Assembly: GCA_903970315.1 (NCBI GenBank)
Contig: CAJCIJ010000313.1
Coordinates: 1 to 7,540 of the forward strand
Reading direction: 5' to 3'
Length of the DNA: 7,540 nt
Source: Actinomycetota bacterium
Lineage (GTDB): Bacteria; Actinomycetota; Thermoleophilia; Solirubrobacterales; Solirubrobacteraceae
Shown here in pieces: positions 1 through 6,450 of the stretch (position 1 is the stretch's first letter; the number at the start of each line of letters is the position of its first letter). A model generated the notes under the pieces. That model made no database searches, was not told where the DNA came from, and saw nothing but the letters and a program-made list of their open reading frames with translations. The position numbers were made by a program, and so were the translations under genes.

Positions 1-25
1 AGCCGCGCGTGAGCCGCGCGCGGCT
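1..25 (-). terminator. GC-rich hairpin after the FAD reductase stop (possible terminator)
   Basis: AGCCGCGCG at 1-9 is the exact reverse complement of CGCGCGGCT at 17-25, giving a 9-bp stem with a 7-nt loop. Positions 12-25 are also a perfect 14-nt palindrome, so a second fold is possible. Read on the minus strand, the stem begins 8 nt after the stop codon of the FAD reductase, where a terminator is expected. The window ends before any T-tract could be seen, so the terminator role is inferred. Confidence 0.45.
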
Positions 26-33
26 GTCGGGAT

Positions 34-1152
34 TCAGGACCAGTTGGGGGCGCCCAGCGCGGCAGTCGGCGCCGCCGCGCTCATGTACCTGCCCAGCAGC
101 CTCCCCGCCACGTGCGGGTTCTCCAGTGCTCGCACCATCGCCGCTATCGCCCGCGTGCCCGTGAGCTGGCCAATGACGCGTTGCAAGCCCAGCAGCACAC
201 CGAACTTGCGCGCCTGGGCGCCCGAGAACGCGCCGTACGCGTGGAGGGCCTGCTCGGTGCTCGCGCGACCCTCCAGGACCGCGCGCAGTTCTCGCCCGCA
301 CGCCAGGCCGAAGTAGAACGCCGTGCGGATGCCCTCTGCCGTCAGCGGCAAGCAGTGGCCCGCCGAGTCGCCCACGAAGAACACGCCATCCTCGGTCGCC
401 GCCCGCAGCTTGTGTGGGATCCAGTTGCCCTGGTATCCATCCGGCGCTCTGCCCAGATCCGCCGCCAGGCGCACCGTCGGCGCCTTGACGCCGTGCTCCG
501 GCCAGAACGAGCCAATGCCCACACGGACCTCATCGCCCGCCGGGAAGCTCCACCCGTACCCCGCCCGTACGTAGCGCCTGTCAATCCACAGCTCCATCTC
601 TGCTCCCCTGCCCGCGCTGTGGACCTCAAGGCCGCGCGACAGCGGCGCTCGCGGGGGCTGGACCCCCATCGTGTGCGACAGCACCCGCCTCCAGCCCATC
701 GCGTCCACGACCAGGCGTGCCGACAGGTCGCCTCGATCTGTGTGCACCGTCGTGCCCGTCCTGCCCGTCACCGTCGCCGTCTCAAACGCCCCATCGCCCA
801 GGCCCGTCTGGGCCCAGAGCTCCTCGCACAGCCGCCGATAGTCAAAGGTCGAGAACGTCTGCGGCAACGGCCAGCGGCCGCTGGTCCCCGGTGTGTGCAC
901 CACAAGCTCGCCAAAGGTCTGCAACCGGGCCGCCCCCAGTCGCAGTGCCCCCAGCCAGTTTGTCGGGATCGCGCACGCCGAAGTCTGGCGCTCGCCCAGC
1001 TCGTAGCGGTCAATCACCATCACCCGCGCCCCCGAACCCGCAAGCGCCCGGGCCACCGCCAGACCCGCAAACGAGCCCCCGCACACGAGCACGTCACAGT
1101 CGCTTGTGAGGTCAGTGCGGTCGCCTCCCCGCTTTGTCGCCCTGCTCGGCAT
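34..1152 (-). CDS. FAD-dependent oxidoreductase, geranylgeranyl reductase-like family
   Basis: A flavoprotein of the family that includes geranylgeranyl reductases and related group-A FAD monooxygenase-fold enzymes. Such enzymes typically reduce or oxidise isoprenoid, quinone or natural-product substrates; the substrate here cannot be told. From the chosen start it is 372 aa. An N-terminal Rossmann beta-alpha-beta stands at residues 20-48 (VLVCGGSFAGLA, then acidic D48 after VMVI, the usual ribose contact). The third glycine of GxGxxG is serine here, a variant common in GGSxAGL-type flavoproteins. The second FAD motif is at 261-278 (GDSAGHCLPLTAEGIR), matching the family's GD(A/S)AG...P...EGI signature. 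No signal peptide or obvious membrane helix is visible. The frame stays open upstream to 1299, but that part is Cys/Arg-rich, unlike the family, and lies antisense over the rpsA start. The ATG at 1152 leaves about 19 residues before the Rossmann fold and sits 10 nt after a good -10 element. It is divergent from rpsA and probably monocistronic here. Family is solid, function open. Confidence 0.85.
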   Translation of the reverse strand: MPSRATKRGGDRTDLTSDCDVLVCGGSFAGLAVARALAGSGARVMVIDRYELGERQTSACAIPTNWLGALRLGAARLQTFGELVVHTPGTSGRWPLPQTFSTFDYRRLCEELWAQTGLGDGAFETATVTGRTGTTVHTDRGDLSARLVVDAMGWRRVLSHTMGVQPPRAPLSRGLEVHSAGRGAEMELWIDRRYVRAGYGWSFPAGDEVRVGIGSFWPEHGVKAPTVRLAADLGRAPDGYQGNWIPHKLRAATEDGVFFVGDSAGHCLPLTAEGIRTAFYFGLACGRELRAVLEGRASTEQALHAYGAFSGAQARKFGVLLGLQRVIGQLTGTRAIAAMVRALENPHVAGRLLGRYMSAAAPTAALGAPNWS

Positions 1153-1168
1153 GGCCGCGCAAATCATA
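1153..1168 (-). promoter_or_regulatory. -10 element for the FAD reductase gene
   Basis: On the minus strand TATGAT (1168 down to 1163) is a one-mismatch copy of the TATAAT -10 consensus, followed by 10 nt and then the ATG at 1152. A start site 6-9 nt after the hexamer would leave a leader of only about 1-4 nt, fitting the absence of any Shine-Dalgarno sequence. No convincing -35 is seen. An alternative ATG (1167) overlaps the -10 itself and is therefore disfavoured. Confidence 0.45.
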
Positions 1169-1239
1169 GGTGTGCCCCGCACTGTGCTCGCGTGTGCCCA
1201 GCACCATCGCTGCGGCAGAGCCTCTTTGCCCTGCTGCGC

Positions 1240-1255
1240 TACGCTTCGCCTGGTG
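1240..1255 (+). promoter_or_regulatory. -10 element and leaderless GTG start of rpsA
   Basis: TACGCT at 1240-1245 fits the actinobacterial -10 pattern TANNNT. Exactly 7 nt follow (1246-1252) before an in-frame GTG at 1253, which is where transcription would begin. This is the classic arrangement of a leaderless mRNA, and no Shine-Dalgarno sequence stands before the GTG. It is the main reason for choosing this start over the open frame reaching back to 1106. No clear -35 hexamer is visible. Confidence 0.45.
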
Positions 1256-2791
1256 CAAGTACTTACAGAGCCACCCGCCGACCTCGCCGCCATCGGCACA
1301 GTCGTAGAGGGGTCGCGCGGTCTCCTGCTGGAAATCGACGGCCAAATAGTCCCGAACTACGACGCCACCATGACTCCTGTCGAGGAGGGCGAGGTGGTGA
1401 CCGGCCACGTCGTCCGCATCGACAAGGACGAGGTGCTCGTGGACATCGGCTACAAGTCCGAGGGGGTCATCCCCTCCAACGAGCTCTCCATCCGCAAGTC
1501 CGTCGATCCCCACGACGAGGTCTCTCTGGGCGACGAGATCGACGCAATCGTCCTCACCAAGGAGGACCCCGACGGGCGCCTCATCATCTCCAAGAAGCGC
1601 GCCCGCTTCGAGAAGGCCTGGCGGCGTATCGAGGAGGCCGCCCGCTCCGGGGAGTCCGTCGAGGGCACCGTCATCGAGGTCGTCAAGGGCGGCCTCATCA
1701 TCGATCTCGGCATTCGCGGCTTCCTGCCCGCTTCGCTCGTCGACATCCGCCGTGTGCCAAACCTCGACCACCACCTCGGCACCAAGATCGACGCCAAGGT
1801 CATCGAGCTCAACCGCACTCGCAACAACGTCGTGCTTTCGCGCCGCGCCGTACTGGAAGAGGAGCGCAAGGAGGTCCGCCAGCGGATCATCGACCGCCTG
1901 CAACCCGGCATGGTCGTCGAGGGCAAGATCTCAAACGTCGTCGACTTCGGCGCCTTCGTCGACCTCGACGGGATCGACGGCCTCATCCACATCTCCGAGC
2001 TGTCCTGGTCGCATGTGCGCCACCCCAGCGAGGTGCTCAACATCGGCGACACCGTGCAAGTCAAGGTGCTCGACATCGACCGCTCCCGCCAGCGCATCTC
2101 CCTCGGCCTCAAGCAGACCCAGGAGGATCCGTGGCAGCGCATGGTCGATACCTACAACCTCGGCGACGAGCTCGGCGGCAAGGTCACCAAGGTCGTGCCC
2201 TTCGGGGCCTTTGTCGAGGTGCTCGACGGCGTCGAGGGCCTCGTGCATATCTCCGAGCTTGCTCCCCGGCACGTCGAGAACCCGCGCGAGATCGTTCATC
2301 CCGGCGACGCCATCCGCGTCAAGGTGCTGGAGATCGACTCCGAGCGCCGTCGCCTGTCGCTCTCTGCCAAGCGCGTCGAGGACCAGGTCCTTCCCCTCCA
2401 TCCCCGGTCGCCCGAGGAACTTGCCGAGGACGCCGCCGCCGCGCAAGCCGGCGACTCTTCATACGACGAGACCGAGCTTGCCGCCGCCATTACGAGCGGC
2501 GCCGCGGATGGCACCGCCGCTGCTGAGGTCACCCCCGAGGCGCCAGAGGCCACCGTAGACATGGCCGAGGGTGCCCCCGAGGCCATCGCCGAGGTCGCCA
2601 CGGAGGCGCCAGAGGCCGCTGCCGACGAGGCGCCGGAGGCCGCAGCTGCCGATGACCAGGCGCCGGCGGTTGCCGATGCGCCGGAGGCCGCTGCCGCCGA
2701 GGAGCCCGAGGCCGTTGCCGAGGCCGACAGTGCCGCCAACGGTGTCCCCGACGGGGTGTTGCTCTCCGCCGGGGACCGAACCGAGGACTGA
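1253..2791 (+). CDS. rpsA: 30S ribosomal protein S1
   Basis: Ribosomal protein S1 binds mRNA on the 30S subunit and helps initiation on structured messages. From GTG 1253 it is 512 aa. Four S1 (OB-fold) RNA-binding domains are readable: about 46-116 (GHVVRIDKDEVLVDIGYKSEG), 133-200 (GTVIEVVKGGLIIDLGIRGF), 218-289 (GKISNVVDFGAFVDLDGIDG, IHISELS) and 303-375 (GKVTKVVPFGAFVEVLDGVEG, VHISELA). Domains 3 and 4 carry the canonical FGAFV...GL(I/V)HISEL signature. Four domains is the usual actinobacterial/Gram-positive form, against six in Escherichia coli. After about residue 380 comes a 130-residue Ala/Glu/Pro-rich acidic tail, probably disordered. The start rests on a TANNNT element 7 nt upstream; an internal ATG at 1370 (residue 40) is the main alternative, but VVEGSRGLLLEIDG before it looks like genuine S1 N-terminal sequence. 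coaE follows after 17 nt, the same order as in mycobacteria. Confidence 0.96.
   Translation: MQVLTEPPADLAAIGTVVEGSRGLLLEIDGQIVPNYDATMTPVEEGEVVTGHVVRIDKDEVLVDIGYKSEGVIPSNELSIRKSVDPHDEVSLGDEIDAIVLTKEDPDGRLIISKKRARFEKAWRRIEEAARSGESVEGTVIEVVKGGLIIDLGIRGFLPASLVDIRRVPNLDHHLGTKIDAKVIELNRTRNNVVLSRRAVLEEERKEVRQRIIDRLQPGMVVEGKISNVVDFGAFVDLDGIDGLIHISELSWSHVRHPSEVLNIGDTVQVKVLDIDRSRQRISLGLKQTQEDPWQRMVDTYNLGDELGGKVTKVVPFGAFVEVLDGVEGLVHISELAPRHVENPREIVHPGDAIRVKVLEIDSERRRLSLSAKRVEDQVLPLHPRSPEELAEDAAAAQAGDSSYDETELAAAITSGAADGTAAAEVTPEAPEATVDMAEGAPEAIAEVATEAPEAAADEAPEAAAADDQAPAVADAPEAAAAEEPEAVAEADSAANGVPDGVLLSAGDRTED
2537..2726 (+). repeat. Degenerate 15-bp coding repeat in the S1 tail
   Basis: Imperfect copies of a 15-bp unit encoding EAPEA-type peptides lie within rpsA. 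GAGGCGCCAGAGGCC is at 2537-2551 and 2603-2617, GAGGCGCCGGAGGCC at 2627-2641, and a diverged copy (GATGCGCCGGAGGCC) at 2675-2689; weaker PEA units lie between and after. The units stay in frame, so copy number could change without breaking the gene. The product is an acidic, Ala/Pro-rich extension after the last S1 domain. Confidence 0.7.
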
Positions 2792-2795
2792 CCGC

Positions 2796-2799
2796 GGAG
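2796..2799 (+). promoter_or_regulatory. Shine-Dalgarno site supporting the coaE GTG start
   Basis: GGAG lies 9 nt before the GTG at 2809, in the short gap after rpsA. It favours this start over a TTG at 2857, which would bring the protein closer to the usual CoaE N-terminus but has its nearest GGAG (2838-2841) 15 nt away. Confidence 0.4.
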
Positions 2800-2808
2800 T
2801 CGCTCAGG

Positions 2809-3468
2809 GTGCCAGCGTTGCAAAACGGGACCCTGCAGGAGCGACCTGCCCACGATTTGCCCGGCGCCGTCGCTGTTCCGCTCATCGGTCTCACCGGCGG
2901 CATGGGAGCAGGGAAGTCAACCGCCCTTGACGCCATGTGCGAGCTCGGCGCCGACGTGCTTTCAACCGACCGCGTCGTGCACGAACTGTTTGGGTGTGAA
3001 CGGATTCGCAACGCCCTTGTGGAGCGGTGGGGCCCAGAGGTCGCCCCCGGCGACGTTGTCTCGCGCGACGTCGTCGCCGAGCGCGTCTTCTCAAACGACT
3101 CCGAGCGCGAATGGCTGGAGGGCAAGCTCTGGCCGCTTGTCGGCGAGCGTGTGGCCGTGTGGCTCGCAATGGCGCGTGCCAAGGACCCCGCTCCCAAGGC
3201 CGCCGTTGTGGAGATGCCCCTGCTCTTTGAGTCCGGGATGGACAAGGCCTGTGACGCCACCATCGCCGTCCTCACCTCCGAGGAAGTGCGCCGCCAGCGC
3301 TCCTCCGGGCGCGGCCTTGCGCGCGAAGACGAGCGCGCCAAGCGCCAGCTGCCCCAGGCCGAGAAGGCACGGCTGGCGACCTATGTCGTCAGCAACGACG
3401 GGACCCCCGAGGAGCTGCGAATCGAGCTTGCCGCAGTGCTCGAGGAGCTCGCACCCCCTGAGAGCTAG
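2809..3468 (+). CDS. coaE: Dephospho-CoA kinase
   Basis: Catalyses the last step of coenzyme A synthesis, ATP-dependent phosphorylation of the 3'-hydroxyl of dephospho-CoA, in the cytoplasm. It is a P-loop kinase of 219 aa. The Walker A loop GGMGAGKST is at residues 30-38 (family: GGIGSGKS). STDRVVHEL follows around 52-60, with D54 in the place of the family's substrate-site acid (VIDADxxxH). Further signatures are VVEMPLLFESGMD (family V-D-V-P-L-L-F-E), an R-rich lid segment with RQLPQAEKARLATYVVSNDGTPEEL, and the C-terminal yV(I/V)xNxG block. About 24 residues precede the first strand (PLIGLTGG), longer than the usual handful; a downstream TTG start would remove some of them. Mycobacterial CoaE carries an extra GrpB-like C-terminal domain; this one has only the kinase. 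It lies 17 nt after rpsA and is probably cotranscribed with it. Confidence 0.95.
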   Translation: MPALQNGTLQERPAHDLPGAVAVPLIGLTGGMGAGKSTALDAMCELGADVLSTDRVVHELFGCERIRNALVERWGPEVAPGDVVSRDVVAERVFSNDSEREWLEGKLWPLVGERVAVWLAMARAKDPAPKAAVVEMPLLFESGMDKACDATIAVLTSEEVRRQRSSGRGLAREDERAKRQLPQAEKARLATYVVSNDGTPEELRIELAAVLEELAPPES

Positions 3469-3512
3469 CAACCACCGCCGCACCCGTCGTGTTCGCGTGG
3501 CAAGCTAGGAGC

Positions 3513-4247
3513 ATGTCCCCCGGCGCCCGCTCATTGCCGTCAACTGCAACGTATGCCGTGCCCGCCACGCGGCCGCGGCCCGCCGTCGGCCGCGTCGCCC
3601 GCGGCCCTGCCGCGCACAGTTGGCCCACCTCGTCGTTGTCCCGGCGCGGTTCACGGCCGCGGCGAAGCCCCCTGGCGCGCGCTCTCGTCGCCGTCTTCGG
3701 GCTGCTCTCGCTGGCAATCGCCGTCGCAGTGCTTGGCCCCATCGTCAAGGGGACCCTGCGCCGGCTCACGCTGCCCCTCAGCGACGCCGGGATCATCCGC
3801 GCTCAGGCCTCCGCGGACCATCTCGACCCTGCGCTGGTTGCCGCCGTCATCTACTCCGAGAGTCGTTTTCGGCCGCGCGAATCCTCGGCCGGCGCCCTCG
3901 GTCTGATGCAGATCCTGCCCGAAACCGCACAGTTCATCGCGCAGCGCACCGGTGGGATTGAATTCACAACAGCCGACCTGGCCACGCCCGAAGTCAACGT
4001 GGCCTACGGGAGCTGGTATCTGCGGTATCTGCTTGACCACTACGGCGGCCAGGAGCTGCCCGCCATCGCCGCCTACAACGCCGGCCTGACCAAGGTCGAC
4101 GGGTGGGTCGCGCATGCGCGCGAAGTCGGGCGGACGCTCAGTGACTCCGAAATCCCGTATCCCGTCACGCGCGAATACGTGTCCGACGTGCTCTCCGCAC
4201 AGGGTGAGTACCGGGCCACGTACGCGCATCAGCTGGGCCTGCAGTAG
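3513..4247 (+). CDS. Membrane-anchored lytic transglycosylase (SLT domain)
   Basis: A soluble-lytic-transglycosylase-type enzyme that cleaves the MurNAc-GlcNAc bond of peptidoglycan, forming 1,6-anhydroMurNAc, on the outer face of the membrane. It is 244 aa from the ATG used here. The order is a Pro/Arg-rich basic N-terminus, one hydrophobic segment at about 53-78 (LVAVFGLLSLAIAVAVLG) that probably serves as an uncleaved anchor, then the SLT domain. The catalytic motif is IYSESRF with Glu at residue 116, followed by SAGALGLMQILPETA (126-140), then NVAYGSWYLRYLL and AAYNAG (186-191), all in family order. The PYPVTREYVSDVL end is also typical. The start is uncertain: AGGAG lies only 1 nt before the ATG, and a GTG at 3489 would add 8 residues. 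The gene starts 44 nt (or 20 nt) after coaE on the same strand, so cotranscription with rpsA-coaE is likely; the functional link is not obvious. Confidence 0.9.
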   Translation: MSPGARSLPSTATYAVPATRPRPAVGRVARGPAAHSWPTSSLSRRGSRPRRSPLARALVAVFGLLSLAIAVAVLGPIVKGTLRRLTLPLSDAGIIRAQASADHLDPALVAAVIYSESRFRPRESSAGALGLMQILPETAQFIAQRTGGIEFTTADLATPEVNVAYGSWYLRYLLDHYGGQELPAIAAYNAGLTKVDGWVAHAREVGRTLSDSEIPYPVTREYVSDVLSAQGEYRATYAHQLGLQ

Positions 4248-4260
4248 CGGCCGGCCCAGC
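4232..4260 (+). terminator. Hairpin over the transglycosylase stop codon
   Basis: GCTGGGCC (4232-4239) and GGCCCAGC (4253-4260) are perfect inverted repeats, an 8-bp all-strong stem around a 13-nt loop that contains the TAG stop (4245-4247). It sits at the end of the rpsA-coaE-transglycosylase series and could terminate or slow transcription or protect the 3' end. No T-tract follows, so a classical intrinsic terminator is doubtful. Confidence 0.35.
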
Positions 4261-4268
4261 GGGTGGTG
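4249..4268 (+). repeat. Intergenic repeat, copy 1 (GGCCGGCC-CAGCGGGTG)
   Basis: GGCCGGCCCAGCGGGTGGTG begins 2 nt after the transglycosylase stop. A near copy lies just after the uvrB stop (6416-6433), differing by one inserted C and one A/G change. Both lie in gaps directly after stop codons, and in both the GGCCGGCC core takes part in a stem. See the matching entry. Confidence 0.45.
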
Positions 4269-4281
4269 TGAGGGCAGGGGG

Positions 4282-4324
4282 ACGTGCAATTGACCGTGGC
4301 ACGCGCGCGCGCGTTGCACGTGCC
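4282..4324 (+). repeat. Inverted repeat around a (CG)6 tract upstream of uvrB
   Basis: ACGTGCAA (4282-4289) is repeated inverted as TTGCACGT (4314-4321), flanking 24 nt that contain (CG)6 at 4302-4313. An overlapping pair, GGCACG (4298-4303) with CGTGCC (4319-4324), can form instead; the two pairings share the right arm and exclude each other. Alternating purine-pyrimidine runs unbroken over 4299-4313, a sequence type that can adopt Z-DNA under supercoiling. The element ends 64 nt before the uvrB ATG and could be an operator, a cruciform or an end-of-operon structure. Confidence 0.45.
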
Positions 4325-4367
4325 AACGGGGTCCCGCCGGGTCCAGTCGGTGGGTTGGGGTGGCCGC

Positions 4368-4387
4368 TAACTTAGAAGTGAGTCCCC
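4368..4387 (+). promoter_or_regulatory. Probable uvrB -10 element and weak ribosome-binding site
   Basis: TAACTT at 4368-4373 fits TANNNT. A start site 6-9 nt later would give a leader of fewer than 10 nt before the ATG at 4388. The purine-rich GAAGTGAG (4375-4382) is a weak Shine-Dalgarno-like match 5 nt from the ATG. No clear -35 was found, and no mycobacterial-type LexA box (GAAC-N4-GTTC) is visible in the 140 bp upstream. Confidence 0.35.
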
Positions 4388-6409
4388 ATGCCCGACTTTC
4401 GCCTCGATAGCGCCTTCACGCCAACTGCCGATCAGCCCAAGGCGATTGCCGGCTTGGCCGAGGGCCTGGAAGCCGGAGAGCGCTTCCAGACGCTGCTTGG
4501 CGCGACGGGGACGGGCAAGACCATGACCATGGCCGGGGTGATCGAGGCCGTGCAGCGGCCCGCGCTTGTCATCGCTCACAACAAGACCCTTGCCGCCCAG
4601 CTGTGCAACGAGTTCCGCACGTTCTTTCCCGACAACGCCGTGGAGTACTTCGTCTCCTACTACGACTACTACCAGCCCGAGGCCTACGTCCCCAGCCGCG
4701 ACCTCTACATCGAGAAGGACTCGGCGATCAACAACGAGGTCGATCGGCTGCGCCACGCCGCCACCGCCGCCGTGTTCGCGCGCCGCGACGTGATCGTGGT
4801 GGCCTCGGTCTCCTGCATCTTCGGGCTGGGGTCGCCCGAGACCTACGAGATGAACATGCAGATCCTGAAGGTGGGGGAGAGCATCGACCGCGACGAGCTG
4901 CTGCGCAAGCTCGTGACCATCCAGTACACGCGCAACGACACCGTCCTGTCGCGCGGCACGTTCCGGGTGCGGGGGGAGACCGTGGAGATCTTCCCCGCCT
5001 ACGCGCAGACCGCCATCCGCGCCACGCTGTTCGGCGACGAGGTCGAGCGGCTGGTGGAGTTTGACCCGCTCACCGGCGAGGTGATCGACGAGGACCTGGA
5101 GCACGTCGGGATCTGGCCTGCAACGCACTACAACGTCAAGGAGGGCACCGTCGAAACGGCCGTGGAGCGGATCGGTGCCGAGCTGGTCGCGCGCTGCACC
5201 CAGCTTGAGGCCGAGGGAAAGATGCTCGAGGCCCATCGACTGCGCCAGCGCACGCAGTACGACATGGAGATGCTGCGCGAGATCGGCTTCTGCTCGGGCG
5301 TGGAGAACTACTCGCGGGTCCTGGATGGACGCAACCCCGGGGCGCGGCCGTACTGCCTGATCGACTACTTCCCCAAGGACTTCATCTGCTTCATGGACGA
5401 GTCCCACCAGACCGTGCCCCAGCTCGGCGGGATGTACGAGGGCGACCGCTCGCGCAAGCAGACCCTTGTCGACTACGGGTTCCGGCTGCCCTCGGCGCTG
5501 GACAACCGGCCGCAGACCTTCGACGAGTTCCTCTCGATCACGCCCCAGCTGCTGTTCGTGTCGGCAACGCCCGGCGAGTTCGAGCGCAACCACTCCTCGC
5601 GCATCGTCGAGCAGATCGTGCGGCCCACCGGGATCGTTGACCCGCAGGTGGTCGTGCGGCCCACGCGCAACCAGATCGACGACCTGATGAACGAGATCCG
5701 GGCGCGCACCGACCGCAACGAGCGCGCGCTTGTCACCACGCTGACCAAGCGCATGTCCGAGGACCTCTCGCAGTACCTGCTGGAGATGGGATTCCGGGTG
5801 CGCTACCTGCACTCCGAAATCGAGACCCTGGAACGGATCCAGATCATCCGCGACCTGCGCTTGGGGGAGTTTGACGTGCTCGTGGGGGTCAACCTGCTGC
5901 GTGAGGGCCTGGATCTGCCCGAGGTCTCGCTCGTGGCGATCCTCGACGCCGACAAGGAGGGCTTTTTGCGCGGCGAGACATCGCTGATCCAGACAATCGG
6001 GAGGACCGCGCGAAACGTCGGCGGCGTGGTCGTGATGTACGCCGACCGCGAGACCAAGGCCATGCGCGCCGCAATCTCAGAGACCGACCGCCGCCGGGCG
6101 ATTCAGGTCGCCTACAACACCGAGCACGGGATCACGCCCGAGACCATCGTCAAGGGGATCTCCGATATCGCCGAGTTCCTGCAGGGCGAGTCAAAGGCGC
6201 CGCGGACAGCGCGTCGCACCAGATCGGCGCGCACCGACGCCGAGGACATGGACGCCAACGGCATCGAGCGCCTGGTGGTCGAACTGGAGGAGGAGATGCA
6301 GCAGGCCGCCGAGGAGCTGCGCTTCGAGCAGGCCGCGCGCCTGCGCGACGAGCTGCGCGACCTGCGTCGCGAGCTGGCCGCCGCCCAGGCCAGCGAGGCG
6401 CCCGCGTAA
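4388..6409 (+). CDS. uvrB: Excinuclease ABC subunit B
   Basis: The damage-verifying helicase-like subunit of nucleotide excision repair. UvrA loads it at lesions, and it then recruits UvrC for incision. It is 673 aa, full family length. Walker A GATGTGKT is at residues 38-45. The strand-separating beta-hairpin begins at Y91 ([12 protein letters not shown]), one of the strongest UvrB signatures. The UvrA-interacting domain 2 lies at about 150-250. Helicase motif II is DESH at 337-340 ([16 protein letters not shown]). The second RecA-like domain contains [15 protein letters not shown] and motif [11 protein letters not shown] (535-543). The C-terminal UVR domain that contacts UvrC is at about 626-662 ([31 protein letters not shown]). 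All key residues look intact. The 140-bp gap upstream with its own -10-like element suggests separate transcription from rpsA-coaE. Its 3' end converges on the ExoIII-type gene, with 41 bp between stops; uvrA is not in the window. Confidence 0.98.
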   Translation: MPDFRLDSAFTPTADQPKAIAGLAEGLEAGERFQTLLGATGTGKTMTMAGVIEAVQRPALVIAHNKTLAAQLCNEFRTFFPDNAVEYFVSYYDYYQPEAYVPSRDLYIEKDSAINNEVDRLRHAATAAVFARRDVIVVASVSCIFGLGSPETYEMNMQILKVGESIDRDELLRKLVTIQYTRNDTVLSRGTFRVRGETVEIFPAYAQTAIRATLFGDEVERLVEFDPLTGEVIDEDLEHVGIWPATHYNVKEGTVETAVERIGAELVARCTQLEAEGKMLEAHRLRQRTQYDMEMLREIGFCSGVENYSRVLDGRNPGARPYCLIDYFPKDFICFMDESHQTVPQLGGMYEGDRSRKQTLVDYGFRLPSALDNRPQTFDEFLSITPQLLFVSATPGEFERNHSSRIVEQIVRPTGIVDPQVVVRPTRNQIDDLMNEIRARTDRNERALVTTLTKRMSEDLSQYLLEMGFRVRYLHSEIETLERIQIIRDLRLGEFDVLVGVNLLREGLDLPEVSLVAILDADKEGFLRGETSLIQTIGRTARNVGGVVVMYADRETKAMRAAISETDRRRAIQVAYNTEHGITPETIVKGISDIAEFLQGESKAPRTARRTRSARTDAEDMDANGIERLVVELEEEMQQAAEELRFEQAARLRDELRDLRRELAAAQASEAPA

Positions 6410-6415
6410 CGTCTG

Positions 6416-6433
6416 GGCCGGCCAGCGGGTGAT
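6416..6433 (+). repeat. Intergenic repeat, copy 2, with short hairpin between uvrB and the ExoIII gene
   Basis: GGCCGGCCAGCGGGTGATG matches copy 1 (4249-4268) apart from one missing C and one A/G change. Here it lies in the 41-bp gap between two converging genes. CTGG (6413-6416) can pair with CCAG (6422-6425) over a 5-nt loop, a weak stem with no T-tract on either side, so a bidirectional terminator is possible but not shown. Confidence 0.4.
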
Positions 6434-6450
6434 GGGGTGCCGTCGTGGGC

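Noticed and set aside
1112..1903. Minus-strand open frame of 263 codons opposite the start of rpsA
   Set aside because: Its Asp/Val/Leu-rich sequence mirrors the S1 coding strand and has no family features. The plus strand encodes clear S1 domains there.
112..2526. Very long plus-strand open frame (804 codons) across the FAD reductase gene and into rpsA
   Set aside because: It is extremely rich in Arg, Pro, Ala and His and runs antisense to one recognisable gene and out of frame with another. It is a product of high GC content and shows no domain signature.
4302..4313. (CG)6 as a microsatellite or recombination site
   Set aside because: Short CG runs are common at this base composition. Taken alone it is unremarkable; it is reported only because it sits inside an inverted repeat.
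4290..4318. TTGACC as a -35 element for uvrB
   Set aside because: No -10-like hexamer lies 16-19 nt downstream. The only good TANNNT (4368) is more than 70 nt away, so the two cannot form one promoter.
4345..4373. PafBC/RecA-NDp-type DNA-damage promoter before uvrB (AGTCGGTG ... TAACTT)
   Set aside because: AGTCGGTG resembles the TGTCRGTG part of the mycobacterial motif, but the gap to TAACTT is 15 nt instead of about 8. The match is too weak in this GC-rich sequence.
4367..5812. Minus-strand open frame of 481 codons opposite uvrB
   Set aside because: It is the complement of intact UvrB motifs and reads as His/Val/Leu/Asp low-complexity sequence. A GC-rich shadow.
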